Below are positions 20,373 through 32,593 of a stretch of 64,000 bases of DNA, in pieces. How positions within the stretch are numbered: the first letter of the stretch is position 1; each line of letters begins with the position of its first letter. Origin of the DNA: Mycobacterium sp. PSTR-4-N (lineage in GTDB: Bacteria; Actinomycetota; Actinomycetes; Mycobacteriales; Mycobacteriaceae). A program made the position numbers and the translations under genes. Where the stretch lies: positions 1 through 64,000 of the forward strand of contig NZ_JAKRFN010000003.1 in the NCBI RefSeq assembly GCF_022348085.1, written 5' to 3'. Below the pieces are notes generated by a model. The model ran no database searches and was not told the origin of the DNA. It saw nothing but the letters and a program-made list of their open reading frames with translations.

Positions 20373-20376
<4 letters not shown>
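19507..20376 (-). CDS. argB: Acetylglutamate kinase
   Basis: Phosphorylates N-acetylglutamate, in most bacteria the feedback-controlled step. 289 residues of the amino-acid kinase family: KYGGNAM at the ATP site, VHGGGPQ for the substrate, and the late [20 protein letters not shown] nucleotide loop. The N-terminal helix ([18 protein letters not shown]) is the one that, in arginine-sensitive hexameric enzymes, links dimers, so arginine inhibition is likely (inference). ATG 20376 overlaps the argJ stop by 4 bases. Confidence 0.97.
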
Positions 20377-22663
<2,287 letters not shown>

Positions 22664-22675
22664 TATTGGTGCTGG

Positions 22676-25176
22676 TCAGCGCCGCTGCTGAGCACCTACC
22701 GCGCCGGCCGCCGCGGCCACCGCCGCATCGCGCGCCGCACTCGCCTCGTCCTCGGTCAACGTGCGGTCGGCGGCCCGGAAGCGCAGCGCCAACGCCAGCG
22801 ACTTGCGTCCCTCGCCGACCTGCGGTCCGGCGTAGACGTCGAAGAGTCGGACGTCTTCGAGCAGCTCGCCCGCGCCGTCGCGCACCGCGTCGACGACCCG
22901 CTGTGCCGGCACCTCCTCGTCGACGACGAGCGCGACGTCCTGGAACACTGCGGGGAACGGTGAGACGCGCGGAGCCGGGAGCAGCTCGGTGATCGGCACC
23001 GCGTCGAGGTCCACTTCCAGCGCGCAGGTGCCCTTCGGCAGACCGGAGCGCTCGATCACGGCGGGATGCAACTGGCCGGCGTGTCCGACGACGGTGTCTC
23101 CCAGACAGATTGCGGCGCACCGTCCGGGGTGCCACGGCAGGTACTCGGCGCTGCGCAGCGTGAAGTCCACGCCGGCAGCCCGCCCGATGATCCGGACCGC
23201 CTCGAACGCGTCGAACGGCTCGACCGCGCGTCCCGGGCCCCAGGGGCCGGCAGGCTCGCGCAACCCGGCGAGTACCGCACCGACGTGCTGCGGCTGGCGC
23301 GGCAGCGACGCGTCCAGTGTCGCGATCTCGTCATCGGTGGGGCGCCGGTCGGTGGGGATGCGATCCACCGCGCGCGTCGCGGTGGTGGGCTCGACGACCT
23401 GCGCCAGCGCGAACAGGGCCACATCGGCTGCTCCGCGGGAGACGTTGCGGCTCAACGCCTCCAGCAGGCCGGGAAGCAGTGTGGTGGCCAGCGCGGGTCG
23501 GTCGGACTCCAGCGGGTTGAGCACCCGGGTGGTGTGCCGGCGTGGGTCGTCGGCCAGCAGACCCCACTGGTCGAAGATTCCGGCGGGCAGGAAAGGCGTC
23601 GGCAGGATCTCCACGAATCCGCCGAGGGCGAGCCCCTTTCCGATCGCCCGGCGCCGCTTCTGCACCGGCGTCAGGCCGCGCCCGCCGGGTGCGGCGGGCA
23701 GCACCGACGGGACGGCGTCGAGGCCTTCGAGCCGCATCACCTCTTCGACCAGATCGGCGGGCTCGCGCAGGTCGGGCCGCCAGCTCGGCGGTACGGCCGT
23801 GAGTTCGCCGCCGTCGACGGTGACCGTCGCACCGATCTGCGTCAGCCGCCGCTCCGCGGCTCCAGCCGGGTACTCGACCCCGGCCAGGCGATCGGGCAGG
23901 TCGACGGGCATCCGCACCGGGGCGGGTGACCAATCCTGCCGGGGCGGTTCCCCGCGCCAGTCGGTGAGCGTCGGTTGCACTGCTCCGCCGGCGATCTCGG
24001 CCAGCAGTGCGGCTCCCCTGTCCAGTGCCGCGACCGAGATCGCGGGGTCCACGGTGCGCTCGTAACGGCGACCGGCCTCGCTGTGCAGTCGCAGCCGGCG
24101 CTGTGTCCGCGATACCGCGGCGGGATCCCAGACCGCGGCCTCGAGCAGGACGTCGGTGGTGCTGTCACGCACCTCGGTGGTGCCGGCGCCCATGACCCCA
24201 CCGATCGCAGCAGTGGCCGCGTCGTCGACGATCAGGACGTCGGCCGGATCGAGCCGACGCTCGACGTCGTCGAGCGTGACCACGGTCTCCCCCGGCTCGG
24301 CGAAACGTACCCGGAAGCCGCCGCGGATCAGGCTGCGGTCGTGCGCGTGCATCGGGTGGCCGAGTTCGAGCATGACGTAGTTGGTCACGTCGACGGCCGG
24401 TGAGATCGCACGAATCCCGCTGAGTAACAGGCGTCGTCGCATCCACCAGGGGGATACCGCCGCCGGGTCGATACCGGTGACCGGGCGCAGTGCGAAGCGT
24501 TGCACGCCGGCGGCGGGATCGATCTCGACCGGCAGCGCGTCACCCTCGTTCGGCAGCGCAGGCACGCCGAGCGCCGGATCGACGTAGTCCAGGTCGTAGG
24601 CGTTGGCGATCTCGCGGGCCATGCCGCGCACCGACAGGCAGTAGCCGCGGTCCGGGGTGATCGCGAGATTGAACACCACGTCGTCGAGCCCGAGGACCTC
24701 GTAGGCGGAGTCGCCCGGTGCAGCGGTGCCCGGCGGCAGCACCAGGATCCCGGAGTGGTCGGCGCCGAGGTTGAGTTCGGCCGACGAGCAGATCATGCCG
24801 TCGGATGTGCGGCCGTAGGTCTTGCGGGTGGCGATCGTGAACTCGCCGGGCAGCACGGTGCCGGGCAGTGCCACGACCACCAGGTCGTCGACGGCGAAAT
24901 TCGTTGCACCGCAGACGATGTCGCGCGGCTCGCCCTCGACATTGTGTGAGCCGACATCGACCTTGACCGCCCTGATGGGCTTCTTGAACTCGGTGAGTTC
25001 CTCGATCGCGACGACGCGGCCGATGGTCAACGGACCGCGCACGGGACCGACCGGGATGATCTCCTCCACCTCGTGGCCGATCCGGATCAGTGTCTGCTCG
25101 AGCTCCTCGGGGGTCACGTCCCAGCCGGGAGCCCCGGCCGCCACGACGTCGCGCAGCCAGCTGTAGGGAAGACGCA

Positions 25177-25177
<1 letters not shown>
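22676..25177 (-). CDS. pheT: Phenylalanyl-tRNA synthetase beta subunit
   Basis: 833-residue beta chain of the (alpha-beta)2 enzyme. The domains follow the usual order: an N-terminal tRNA-binding EMAP-like fold (~40-155, with IVCGATNF), the B3/B4 editing region (~210-400), B5, the catalytic-like region with [14 protein letters not shown], and a C-terminal ferredoxin-like anticodon-binding domain ([16 protein letters not shown]). ATG 25177 shares a base with the pheS stop (TGATG), so the subunits are coupled. It is followed after 54 bases by argC, the start of another operon. Confidence 0.97.
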
Positions 25178-26250
<1,073 letters not shown>

Positions 26251-27078
26251 TCACGCCGTGGTCGACGAGCCGCCGGGGTCGTGGCACTCCGACCGGGTGA
26301 CCGCGTCGGCAGGCCGCCGTCGCGCGTGCCGCAGGCGTTCGACACCGGCGGCGATGAGTGCTCCCATGGTGCCCGCGGCGGCGCCTTCGATGACGCCGAC
26401 GACACCGTCAGCGAGGATCAGGAACGCAAACGCCGCACCGACGCACAGCAGCGCCGCGGTGGCCGGCGACCAGCGTGGCGCTGCGCGCAACCGTGTCGAG
26501 ACGACCATGCCCAGGGCCAGCGCCACCGCATGCCCGATGTCGGTGAAGCCACCGCCACCGGTCACCACGACAACCGCCGCCGCACACCAGAATCCGATCC
26601 AGGCGGCTCGCCATCGATCCGGTACTGCCGCGGTGAGCACGCCGACCACCGCCATCGCGCCGTAGCTCATGCCGACGTCGGAGGCACGGGCGATCGACGC
26701 CGGCAGCCAGTCGAGTTCGACGGCGGCGACCAGTCCCGCCGCCACCAGCAGGGTCGCCCCGACGTGGCCGGTCGCGAACGTGAGTGCGGTCCGGCCGCCG
26801 CCGAGTGTCAACTCGGCCACCAACAGCAGGCAGACCAGGCCGGGCAGCCAGAGGTAGATCGGGCCGGCGTCGACGACGAAGGCGCTGCTGATCAGCGTGC
26901 CGAACCGGCCGCGGCTGAGGTTGTGCAGGTTCGTGCTGGCGTGCCGGATCAGCGCGTCGTGCATGGCCGGGTCCATCCGCACCATCGCGGCGGCGACGAC
27001 AGACACCAGCACGGCGTAGCTCAGGGTGAACCGCGCCCTACGGACAGCGACGAGCAATCCGGCCTGCACCACATCCAC
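26251..27078 (-). CDS. Rhomboid-like membrane protein (Rv1648 position)
   Basis: 275 residues from GTG 27078 with about six to seven membrane segments. STNLHNLSRGRFGTLISSAFV, then a membrane segment with GMSYGAMA (GxSx of rhomboid proteases) and later DIGHAVALALGM (His with GxxxG-type spacing) fit the rhomboid-like fold with Ser and His in the expected order. Whether it is an active intramembrane protease is unproven. The TAGTG junction with the cyclase shares one base, so the two genes are coupled. Corresponds by position to Rv1648, annotated only as a transmembrane protein (from memory). Confidence 0.75.
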   Translation of the reverse strand: MDVVQAGLLVAVRRARFTLSYAVLVSVVAAAMVRMDPAMHDALIRHASTNLHNLSRGRFGTLISSAFVVDAGPIYLWLPGLVCLLLVAELTLGGGRTALTFATGHVGATLLVAAGLVAAVELDWLPASIARASDVGMSYGAMAVVGVLTAAVPDRWRAAWIGFWCAAAVVVVTGGGGFTDIGHAVALALGMVVSTRLRAAPRWSPATAALLCVGAAFAFLILADGVVGVIEGAAAGTMGALIAAGVERLRHARRRPADAVTRSECHDPGGSSTTA

Positions 27079-27923
27079 TATGCGTCGGACGCGGCGCCGT
27101 CGCGGTCCTCGTCACCTGCCAACTGCCTGCGAGTTCTCAGGCGGTACACCACGAAGTCGTCGGGCACGCCGTCCTGTTTGGGCGCGAACACCGGCTTGCG
27201 GAGCCGCTTGGCGATCACACCGAGACGGTCGAGCTCCTCTTCCGGGATGCGCTCCAACGCCGCCGCCGAAACCACCAGCTCGCCTCGGGTCGCGCGTTCC
27301 ATCACCCGGGCGGCGAGGTTGACATCGATGCCCAGCCAGTCCGAGCCGATCCGTTGCGGCCTGCCCGTGTGGATCCCCACCCGCATGCGGGGCGTGTACC
27401 CGTCGAGCTCGATGTTCCTGATCGCCTCGCGGGCGACGAGCACAGCGCCCAGCGCGGTGAGCGGGTCGGCGAACACCGCCATCAATCCGTCGCCCATGCG
27501 TTTGACGATGTGCCCGCCGGCTTCCAGCAGCGGCGGCTCCACCACCTGCGCCACACGGCGCAGCAGCCGTAGCGTCGCGTCGTCGCCGGCGCGCAGTGAC
27601 CAAGCCGAGAACCCGACGAGGTCGGTGAACACGAGCGTCACCTCGTCGTTGGCGGGCTTGCCGGACACGCGCTCGGTCAGGGCCTGCCACACCTGCAGCG
27701 CGCCGAGGCTCACCTCACGCGTCAGCGCCTCGCGTTCGAGGAGCCGGTCGGCCGCCCGCGCCGCTGCGCGCGGACCCCCTACGCCGGCGGTGGAGAGCGG
27801 ATCGCCGAACTCGGGATCGCCGGGGAGAGCGCGGCGTGCTCGCCGCAGGAATGCGACGGCCCCGGCGTGGTGGTTGACCGTGCGCAGCCACCTCAGTGGG
27901 CCCGACGCGTCACTGTCCTCCAC
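27078..27923 (-). CDS. Class III adenylyl cyclase (Rv1647 type)
   Basis: 281 residues making cAMP from ATP. After a ~95-residue N-terminal region, the cyclase homology domain has all residues expected for activity: metal-binding Asp101 (FTDLVGF) and Asp145 (RMGDG), purine-specifying Lys141 and Asp200, and transition-state Asn202 and Arg206 (NLAAR). These point to ATP rather than GTP as substrate. No transmembrane segment, so cytoplasmic; it is coupled to the rhomboid-like gene downstream, a possible membrane partner (inference). Matches Rv1647 by order and motifs (from memory). The start is the codon at 27923; 133 bases separate it from the divergent DUF2236 gene. Confidence 0.93.
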   Translation of the reverse strand: MEDSDASGPLRWLRTVNHHAGAVAFLRRARRALPGDPEFGDPLSTAGVGGPRAAARAADRLLEREALTREVSLGALQVWQALTERVSGKPANDEVTLVFTDLVGFSAWSLRAGDDATLRLLRRVAQVVEPPLLEAGGHIVKRMGDGLMAVFADPLTALGAVLVAREAIRNIELDGYTPRMRVGIHTGRPQRIGSDWLGIDVNLAARVMERATRGELVVSAAALERIPEEELDRLGVIAKRLRKPVFAPKQDGVPDDFVVYRLRTRRQLAGDEDRDGAASDA

Positions 27924-28023
27924 AGCGGTCAGCGTAATCCAGCGCGACGTGGGTGATGAATGACCAGGTCACGCATGCGCGGCCGCGCGGTGGCGGCTGG
28001 ATAACGGCCACCACCCAGCCATG

Positions 28024-28050
28024 GACAACGGTCGTTGTCAGCCATAGCGT
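28024..28050 (+). promoter_or_regulatory. Palindromic operator and -10 element before the DUF2236 gene
   Basis: Perfect dyad GACAACG-GT-CGTTGTC (28024-28039) is followed by TAGCGT (28045-28050) and then, after 6 bases, the ATG at 28057. The TANNNT-to-start spacing suggests leaderless transcription, with the dyad over the -35 region, the normal place for a repressor. No regulator gene lies next to it. Confidence 0.5.
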
Positions 28051-28056
28051 GAGCTG

Positions 28057-29088
28057 ATGGGATCTCCGGCGGCGCAGCGTCCTTCGGCATCGGACCCGTT
28101 GGGGCCGGACTCGCTGACGTGGAAATACTTCGGCGACGTCCGCACCGGCATGCTCGGCGTCTGGATCGGCGCGATCCAGAACATGTACCCCGCGCTCGGC
28201 GCGGGCGTCGAGGATCACTCGATTCTTCTGCGGGAGCCGTTGCAACGGGTCGCCCGCTCGGTCTACCCGATCATGGGCGTCGTCTACGACGGTGACCGCG
28301 CCGCCCAGACCGGCGCGCAGATCAAGGGGTACCACGCCACGATCAAGGGCGTCGACGCGAAAGGCCGCCGCTACCACGCGCTCGACCCCGACACCTTCTA
28401 CTGGGCGCACGCCACGTTCTTCATGCTGATCATCAAGACCGCCGAGTACTTCTGCGGCGGGCTCACCGAGGCCGAGAAGCGGCAGCTGTTCGACGAACAC
28501 GTGCAGTGGTACCGCATGTACGGCATGAGCATGCGGCCGGTGCCCGGCACGTGGGAGGAGTTCTGCGAGTACTGGGACCGCACCTGTCGCGACGAGCTGG
28601 AGATCAACCGGGCCACCCGCGACATCTTCTCGATCCGCATCCCCAAACCCCGCTTCGTGCTGATGCCGACGCCGCTGTGGGACCAGATGTTCAAGCCGAT
28701 GGTCGGGGCGCAGCGCTGGATCGCGGCAGGGCTGTTCGACCCGGCGGTCCGGGAGAAGGCCGGCCTGCGGTGGACACCGGGCGACGAGGTGTTGCTGCGG
28801 CTGTTCGGCAAACTGGTCGAACTCGCCTTCGTCGCAGTCCCCGACGAGATCCGGTTGCACCCGCGCGCGGTGGCCGCGTACCGGCGCGCCGACGGCACGG
28901 CCGCCCCGGATTCCCCGCTCGTGGAGGCGCCCGCGTTCATGGGGCCGCCGCGGGACCGCCGCGGCATGCCCATGCACTACGTGCCTCACGGCAAGACGCT
29001 CCTCGACCGTGCGGGCGCACTGGTACACACCACGTTCGCGCTGGCGGCATTGCGGCCGGGACGTCCGCGAACCCGCACGGCGGCCTGA
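28057..29088 (+). CDS. DUF2236 / MpaB-type oxygenase-like protein
   Basis: 343 residues of the DUF2236 family, which includes latex-clearing protein-like and mpaB haem enzymes. Visible family features are the WKYFGDVRTGMLGVW start, RVARSVYPIMGVVYD, and the conserved DPDTFYWAHATFF with the His proposed to bind haem or metal. It corresponds to Rv1645c (from memory). Divergent from the cyclase operon, followed 36 bases later by an SDR gene in the same direction, so the pair may act on one lipid or isoprenoid substrate (inference). ATG 28057 is preceded by a -10 element for a leaderless start. Confidence 0.85.
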   Translation: MGSPAAQRPSASDPLGPDSLTWKYFGDVRTGMLGVWIGAIQNMYPALGAGVEDHSILLREPLQRVARSVYPIMGVVYDGDRAAQTGAQIKGYHATIKGVDAKGRRYHALDPDTFYWAHATFFMLIIKTAEYFCGGLTEAEKRQLFDEHVQWYRMYGMSMRPVPGTWEEFCEYWDRTCRDELEINRATRDIFSIRIPKPRFVLMPTPLWDQMFKPMVGAQRWIAAGLFDPAVREKAGLRWTPGDEVLLRLFGKLVELAFVAVPDEIRLHPRAVAAYRRADGTAAPDSPLVEAPAFMGPPRDRRGMPMHYVPHGKTLLDRAGALVHTTFALAALRPGRPRTRTAA

Positions 29089-29124
29089 CACAATGGGCGC
29101 TTCGAGGGACGAAGGAGCGCCACG

Positions 29125-29904
29125 GTGGAATTCAGCAACAGCACGGCGTTGATCACCGGCGCCAGCGGTGGGATCGGCGAGGAGTTCGCGATCCAGCTCG
29201 CGGCGCGCGGCGCCGATCTGATCCTGGTGGCCCGCCGCGCCGACCGGCTCGAAGCACTGCGGGAGAGTCTGCTGGCACGCCACCCGGGCATCGTCGTTGA
29301 CGTCGTCACGGCCGATCTCGCGGTGGCGGTGTCCGGCGCCCAGCTGGCCGCTGAGATCAGCGAGCTCGGCCGCACCGTGGACATCCTGGTCAACAACGCC
29401 GGCATCGGCTTGCACGGCGCCTTCCACACCCAGGATCCCGACGCGAATGCCGGTGCCGTGCAACTCAATTGCGGGACGCTGGTCGATCTGACAGCGCGCT
29501 ACCTGCCCGCCATGGTCGAGCGACGCCACGGCGTGGTCATCAACGTGGCGTCCACAGCGGCATTCCAACCGACCCCCGGCATGGCCGTCTACGGCGCGAC
29601 GAAGGCGTTCGTGCTGTCGTTCTCCGAAGCGCTCTGGCAGGAGAATCGCAAGACCGGCGTACGCATTCTCGCGCTGTGCCCCGGTGCCACGGAGACGGAG
29701 TTCTTCGACCGCACCGGCGAGAGGTTCATGACCGACGGGCGCCAAAGCGTGACCGAGGTCGTCGAGACCGCGCTGGCCGCACTGGACAAGTCGACGCCCA
29801 CCGTGGTCTCCGGCCTCAAGAACGCCATCCTTGCCTCCGGGTACCGCGTCGCGCCACGCAGGCTGCTTCTCGCGGTGTCGGAGCGCATGCTCAAGGCCCA
29901 GTAG
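29125..29904 (+). CDS. Short-chain dehydrogenase/reductase
   Basis: 259-residue classical SDR. TGASGGIG binds the dinucleotide; ARRADR after the second strand (Arg-rich) suggests NADP(H). NNAG, the catalytic Ser in NVASTAAF, and the YGATK Tyr-Lys pair are intact. GTG start at 29125 with GAAGGAG upstream. Lies 36 bases after the DUF2236 gene. The C-terminal region (SGYRVAPRRLLLAVSERML) resembles the DltE/YqjQ group; the substrate is unknown. Convergent with tsnR, one base between stops. Confidence 0.92.
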   Translation: MEFSNSTALITGASGGIGEEFAIQLAARGADLILVARRADRLEALRESLLARHPGIVVDVVTADLAVAVSGAQLAAEISELGRTVDILVNNAGIGLHGAFHTQDPDANAGAVQLNCGTLVDLTARYLPAMVERRHGVVINVASTAAFQPTPGMAVYGATKAFVLSFSEALWQENRKTGVRILALCPGATETEFFDRTGERFMTDGRQSVTEVVETALAALDKSTPTVVSGLKNAILASGYRVAPRRLLLAVSERMLKAQ

Positions 29905-29905
29905 T

Positions 29906-30655
29906 TCAGCTCTGCGCGGCCCGACGACTGCGCGCCGACGCGTAGAGGCAGATGGCCGCAGCCGAGGCCACGTTGAGGCTCTCCGCCTCCCCTGCCATGG
30001 GAATGCGCACCCGCGCGGTGGCCAGCGCGGCGACCTCGTCGGGTAGGCCGTGAGCCTCGGGACCGAACAGCCACGCTGTCGGCGCCGCGTCGACGTCGTC
30101 GACGCTCGCATCCCCGTCGAGAACCGTGGCCAAGATCTGCAGGCCCGCGACCTTCAGTCGCGAAAGCAGCTGCAGCACATCGGGTTCGCTCAGCACCGGA
30201 ACCGAGAAGATGCTGCCCGCCGAAGCACGCAGGCATTTGCCGTTGTAGGGGTCGACGCTCTCGCCGGCGAGCACGACGGCGTCGGCGCCCATGGCGTCGG
30301 CCACCCGGATCAGGGTGCCGGCGTTGCCGGGTTCGGAGATGCCGACCGGAACGGCCAGCATCGTCGGCCGTGCGGCCAGCACGCCGTCCAGGTCGACGGT
30401 CGGCTGCTCGCACACCGCGACGAGCCCCACCGGAGTCACGGTGTCGGACAACGCTTTCGCGGCCTTCTCTGTGACCAGCTCGACTGTCGTCCCGGTCAGC
30501 AGGTCAGCGAATCGCTCCGCCGCGGCCTCGGTGGCGAACACCTCGGAAACGAGTCCGCGCCGCAACGCTGCCTCGACGAGGTTGGGTCCCTCGGCGAGAA
30601 AGCGTGCGGCGCGGCGGCGCCCGGTGTGGCGGTGCAGCTTGACTGCCGCCACCAC
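29906..30655 (-). CDS. tsnR: TrmH/SpoU-family 23S rRNA/tRNA 2'-O-methyltransferase
   Basis: 249 residues of the SPOUT class. The substrate-binding N-domain (KLHRHTGRRRAARFLAEGPNLVEAAL) and the trefoil-knot SAM domain are present, with the family motifs PGNAGTLIR, GADAVVL and LFGPEAHGLPDE...VRIPMAGEAESLNVASAAAI read in order. GTG 30655 was chosen; the frame runs further upstream into rplT but holds no earlier start codon. The same position as Rv1644 tsnR (from memory), behind infC-rpmI-rplT, suits an rRNA-modifying enzyme. Confidence 0.9.
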   Translation of the reverse strand: MVAAVKLHRHTGRRRAARFLAEGPNLVEAALRRGLVSEVFATEAAAERFADLLTGTTVELVTEKAAKALSDTVTPVGLVAVCEQPTVDLDGVLAARPTMLAVPVGISEPGNAGTLIRVADAMGADAVVLAGESVDPYNGKCLRASAGSIFSVPVLSEPDVLQLLSRLKVAGLQILATVLDGDASVDDVDAAPTAWLFGPEAHGLPDEVAALATARVRIPMAGEAESLNVASAAAICLYASARSRRAAQS

Positions 30656-30678
30656 CCGGGCAGAACGCTCGGTAAGGG

Positions 30679-31068
30679 TCAGGCAGCCTCACCCGACGGT
30701 GCATTGACATCCTCCGGCAGCGCCGCCTTGGCGGCCTCTGCCAGCGCGGCGAACGCGGCCGGATCGCTGACCGCGATCTCTGCCAGGTTCTTGCGGTCCA
30801 CCTCGATGCCTGCGGCCTTGAGGCCCTGGATGAGGCGGTTGTAGGTGATGTCGTTGGCCCGTGCGGCGGCGTTGATGCGCGAGATCCACAGCTTGCGGAA
30901 TTCGCCCTTGCGAGCACGCCGGTCACGGTAGGCATAAGTCAACGAGTGCAGCTGCTGCTCTTTGGCCTTGCGGTACAGGCGGGACCGCTGACCGCGGTAG
31001 CCCTTGGAGGCCTTGAGTACGGTGCGCCGCTTCTTCTGCGCGTTGACTGCGCGCTTCACGCGTGCCAT
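30679..31068 (-). CDS. rplT: 50S ribosomal protein L20
   Basis: 129 residues. The N-terminal basic helix that enters 23S rRNA ([19 protein letters not shown]) and [16 protein letters not shown] are unmistakable; the C-terminal [20 protein letters not shown] domain is also complete. The tail carries an actinobacterial acidic extension. Third gene of infC-rpmI-rplT; tsnR follows after 23 bases. In E. coli L20 represses its own operon by binding the mRNA; whether that happens here is unknown. Confidence 0.97.
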   Translation of the reverse strand: MARVKRAVNAQKKRRTVLKASKGYRGQRSRLYRKAKEQQLHSLTYAYRDRRARKGEFRKLWISRINAAARANDITYNRLIQGLKAAGIEVDRKNLAEIAVSDPAAFAALAEAAKAALPEDVNAPSGEAA

Positions 31069-31121
31069 GGGTGTGTCCTATCTGGGTCGGGTAAGGGAAA
31101 GGGCGTGGGCGCCCGAAAAAG

Positions 31122-31316
31122 TCAGCCGTTGAGCATCTTCGCGACACGCTTGGTGTCGTTGGCAGCCACCGCGGTGCGGCCGGCGAGCCGGCGGGTACGC
31201 GTGGACGGCTTGTGCTCGAGCAGGTGCCTGCGGTTGGCCTTCTGGCGGACGATCTTGCCGGTCCCGGTCTTACGGAACCGCTTCGAAGCGCCGCTGTGGG
31301 TCTTCGCCTTGGGCAT
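31122..31316 (-). CDS. rpmI: 50S ribosomal protein L35
   Basis: 64 residues, the standard L35: [20 protein letters not shown] followed by a Lys/Arg-rich helix containing the [14 protein letters not shown] block. Starts 6 bases after the infC stop and precedes rplT by 53 bases. Confidence 0.98.
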   Translation of the reverse strand: MPKAKTHSGASKRFRKTGTGKIVRQKANRRHLLEHKPSTRTRRLAGRTAVAANDTKRVAKMLNG

Positions 31317-31322
31317 GTTTCC

Positions 31323-31931
31323 TCAGTTCTTCTGTGTGTCGGTCTGGGTGTCGGCGGCCGCGGTGGCGCGCTGTTGCGCCGGCGCGTCCGCATCGTGCGC
31401 CGCCTTGGCACGAGTCTTCGCGCCGCGGTGCGGGGCCAGCACCATCGTCATGTTGCGGCCATCCTGCTTCGCGGACGTCTCGACGAAGCCGTAATCGGCG
31501 ACGTCGGCGCCCAGGCGCTGCAGGAGGCGGAAACCCAGTTCGGGCCGCGACTGTTCGCGGCCGCGGAACATGATCGTCACCTTGACCTTCGACCCGGCTT
31601 CGAGGAAGCGGATGACGTGACCCTTCTTGGTCTCGTAGTCATGCGGGTCGATCTTGGGACGGAGTTTCTGTTCCTTGACGACGGTCTGCTGCTGGTTCTT
31701 GCGAGACTCGCGAGCCTTCTGCGCCGTCTCGTACTTGAACTTCCCGTAGTCCATGATCTTGCACACGGGCGGCTTGGCGTCCGGCGCTACTTCCACGAGG
31801 TCGAGATCGGCGTCGGCGGCGACGCGGAGTGCATCTTCGATGCGCACGATGCCTACCTGTTCACCGCCCGGTCCGATCAGACGGACTTCAGGTACGCGGA
31901 TGCGCTCGTTGACGCGGGTCTCAGTGCTGAT
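31323..31931 (-). CDS. infC: Translation initiation factor IF-3 (ATC start proposed)
   Basis: Binds the 30S subunit, blocks premature 50S joining and rejects non-canonical start codons. Both domains are complete: the N-domain ([30 protein letters not shown]), the basic linker and the C-domain ([24 protein letters not shown] in order). The best start is ATC at 31931: it sits 4 bases after a strong GGGAGG and gives 202 residues beginning (M)STETRV, the usual mycobacterial N-terminus (201 in M. tuberculosis, from memory). In-frame ATG 31961 and GTG 31964 would add 10-11 unconserved residues. E. coli infC uses AUU and is thereby autoregulated; the same logic would apply here. Confidence 0.95.
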   Translation of the reverse strand: MSTETRVNERIRVPEVRLIGPGGEQVGIVRIEDALRVAADADLDLVEVAPDAKPPVCKIMDYGKFKYETAQKARESRKNQQQTVVKEQKLRPKIDPHDYETKKGHVIRFLEAGSKVKVTIMFRGREQSRPELGFRLLQRLGADVADYGFVETSAKQDGRNMTMVLAPHRGAKTRAKAAHDADAPAQQRATAAADTQTDTQKN

Positions 31932-32008
31932 GGGGCCTCCCGGGGTAGATCCTGTTGTCATCACAGAGTCCCCGCCCCGGCGGCACACGTCCCCCATGGG
32001 AACGAATA

Positions 32009-32068
32009 AGCCCTGCTCACAGCAGGGCCCAAAGCCGACCAGGCCGGATACCGGTGACGTCGTCACCG
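32009..32068 (-). promoter_or_regulatory. infC leader with two hairpins, one terminator-like
   Basis: In transcription order (minus strand) there is first a dyad CGGTGAC-GAC-GTCACCG (32068-32052) and then a perfect 8-bp hairpin GCCCTGCT-GTG-AGCAGGGC (32028-32010) followed at once by TTATTCGTT. The second looks like an intrinsic terminator 78 bases before the proposed ATC start, so it could attenuate the infC-rpmI-rplT transcript. No known leader family was recognised. Confidence 0.5.
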
Positions 32069-32183
32069 ATGTCCGGACCGGACCGCGCTACCTTGTATCG
32101 ATCATCGGCAGGCGGTGGGAGTGGGACTCCACTTGCTGTCCCTGGCCTCAGCCGGGACGGTCGCGCATGCCAGTCTAGCAGGC

Positions 32184-32534
32184 ATGACCGATAGCTCTGA
32201 ACATGCCGAATCGCCCGCACGCGAACTGGCCGACGTGCCCGCGGTCGAGGTGATCACTCGCGCGGCGGTGATGCTCATGAGTGCGGCCGCGGAGAAGCTG
32301 GGCCTGTCCGCCGACGATCCGGACGACAGCCCCCACCGCGACCTCGACGAGGCACGGCGCCTGATCACGGCGCTGGCGGGGCTGGTGTCGGCCTCGGCGG
32401 AGTACCTGGGTCCGCATGCCGGCCCGGTCCGTGACGGCCTTAAGAGTCTGCAGCTGGCGTTCCGCGAGGGTAGCGCCGCACCGGATGAGCCCGGCAAAGG
32501 TCCCGGCGAGAAGTACACCGGCCCCGTCTGGTGA
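32184..32534 (+). CDS. DUF1844 family small protein
   Basis: 116 residues from ATG 32184 (a longer frame to 32115 reads through infC's promoter region). [28 protein letters not shown] and the later [16 protein letters not shown] are the DUF1844 pattern, a short helical protein often found next to infC in actinobacteria. Function unknown. Divergent from infC, and its stop codon overlaps an in-frame GTG for the lysX reading frame by 4 bases, so coupling with lysX is possible. Confidence 0.85.
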   Translation: MTDSSEHAESPARELADVPAVEVITRAAVMLMSAAAEKLGLSADDPDDSPHRDLDEARRLITALAGLVSASAEYLGPHAGPVRDGLKSLQLAFREGSAAPDEPGKGPGEKYTGPVW

Positions 32535-32593
32535 ACCCGGCGCGCGGCCGACTTGCAGCCGCGACGCAGCGTGAGGGCCTATCCTCGCGCCCT

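Noticed and set aside
28024..28039. KstR or LexA site reading of the palindrome before the DUF2236 gene
   Set aside because: It matches neither consensus as I recall them; left as an unassigned operator.
27910..30111. A 733-codon open frame on the minus strand across the DUF2236 and SDR genes
   Set aside because: It is the reverse-frame shadow of two well-supported plus-strand genes; its composition is Arg/His/Gln-rich with no recognisable domain.
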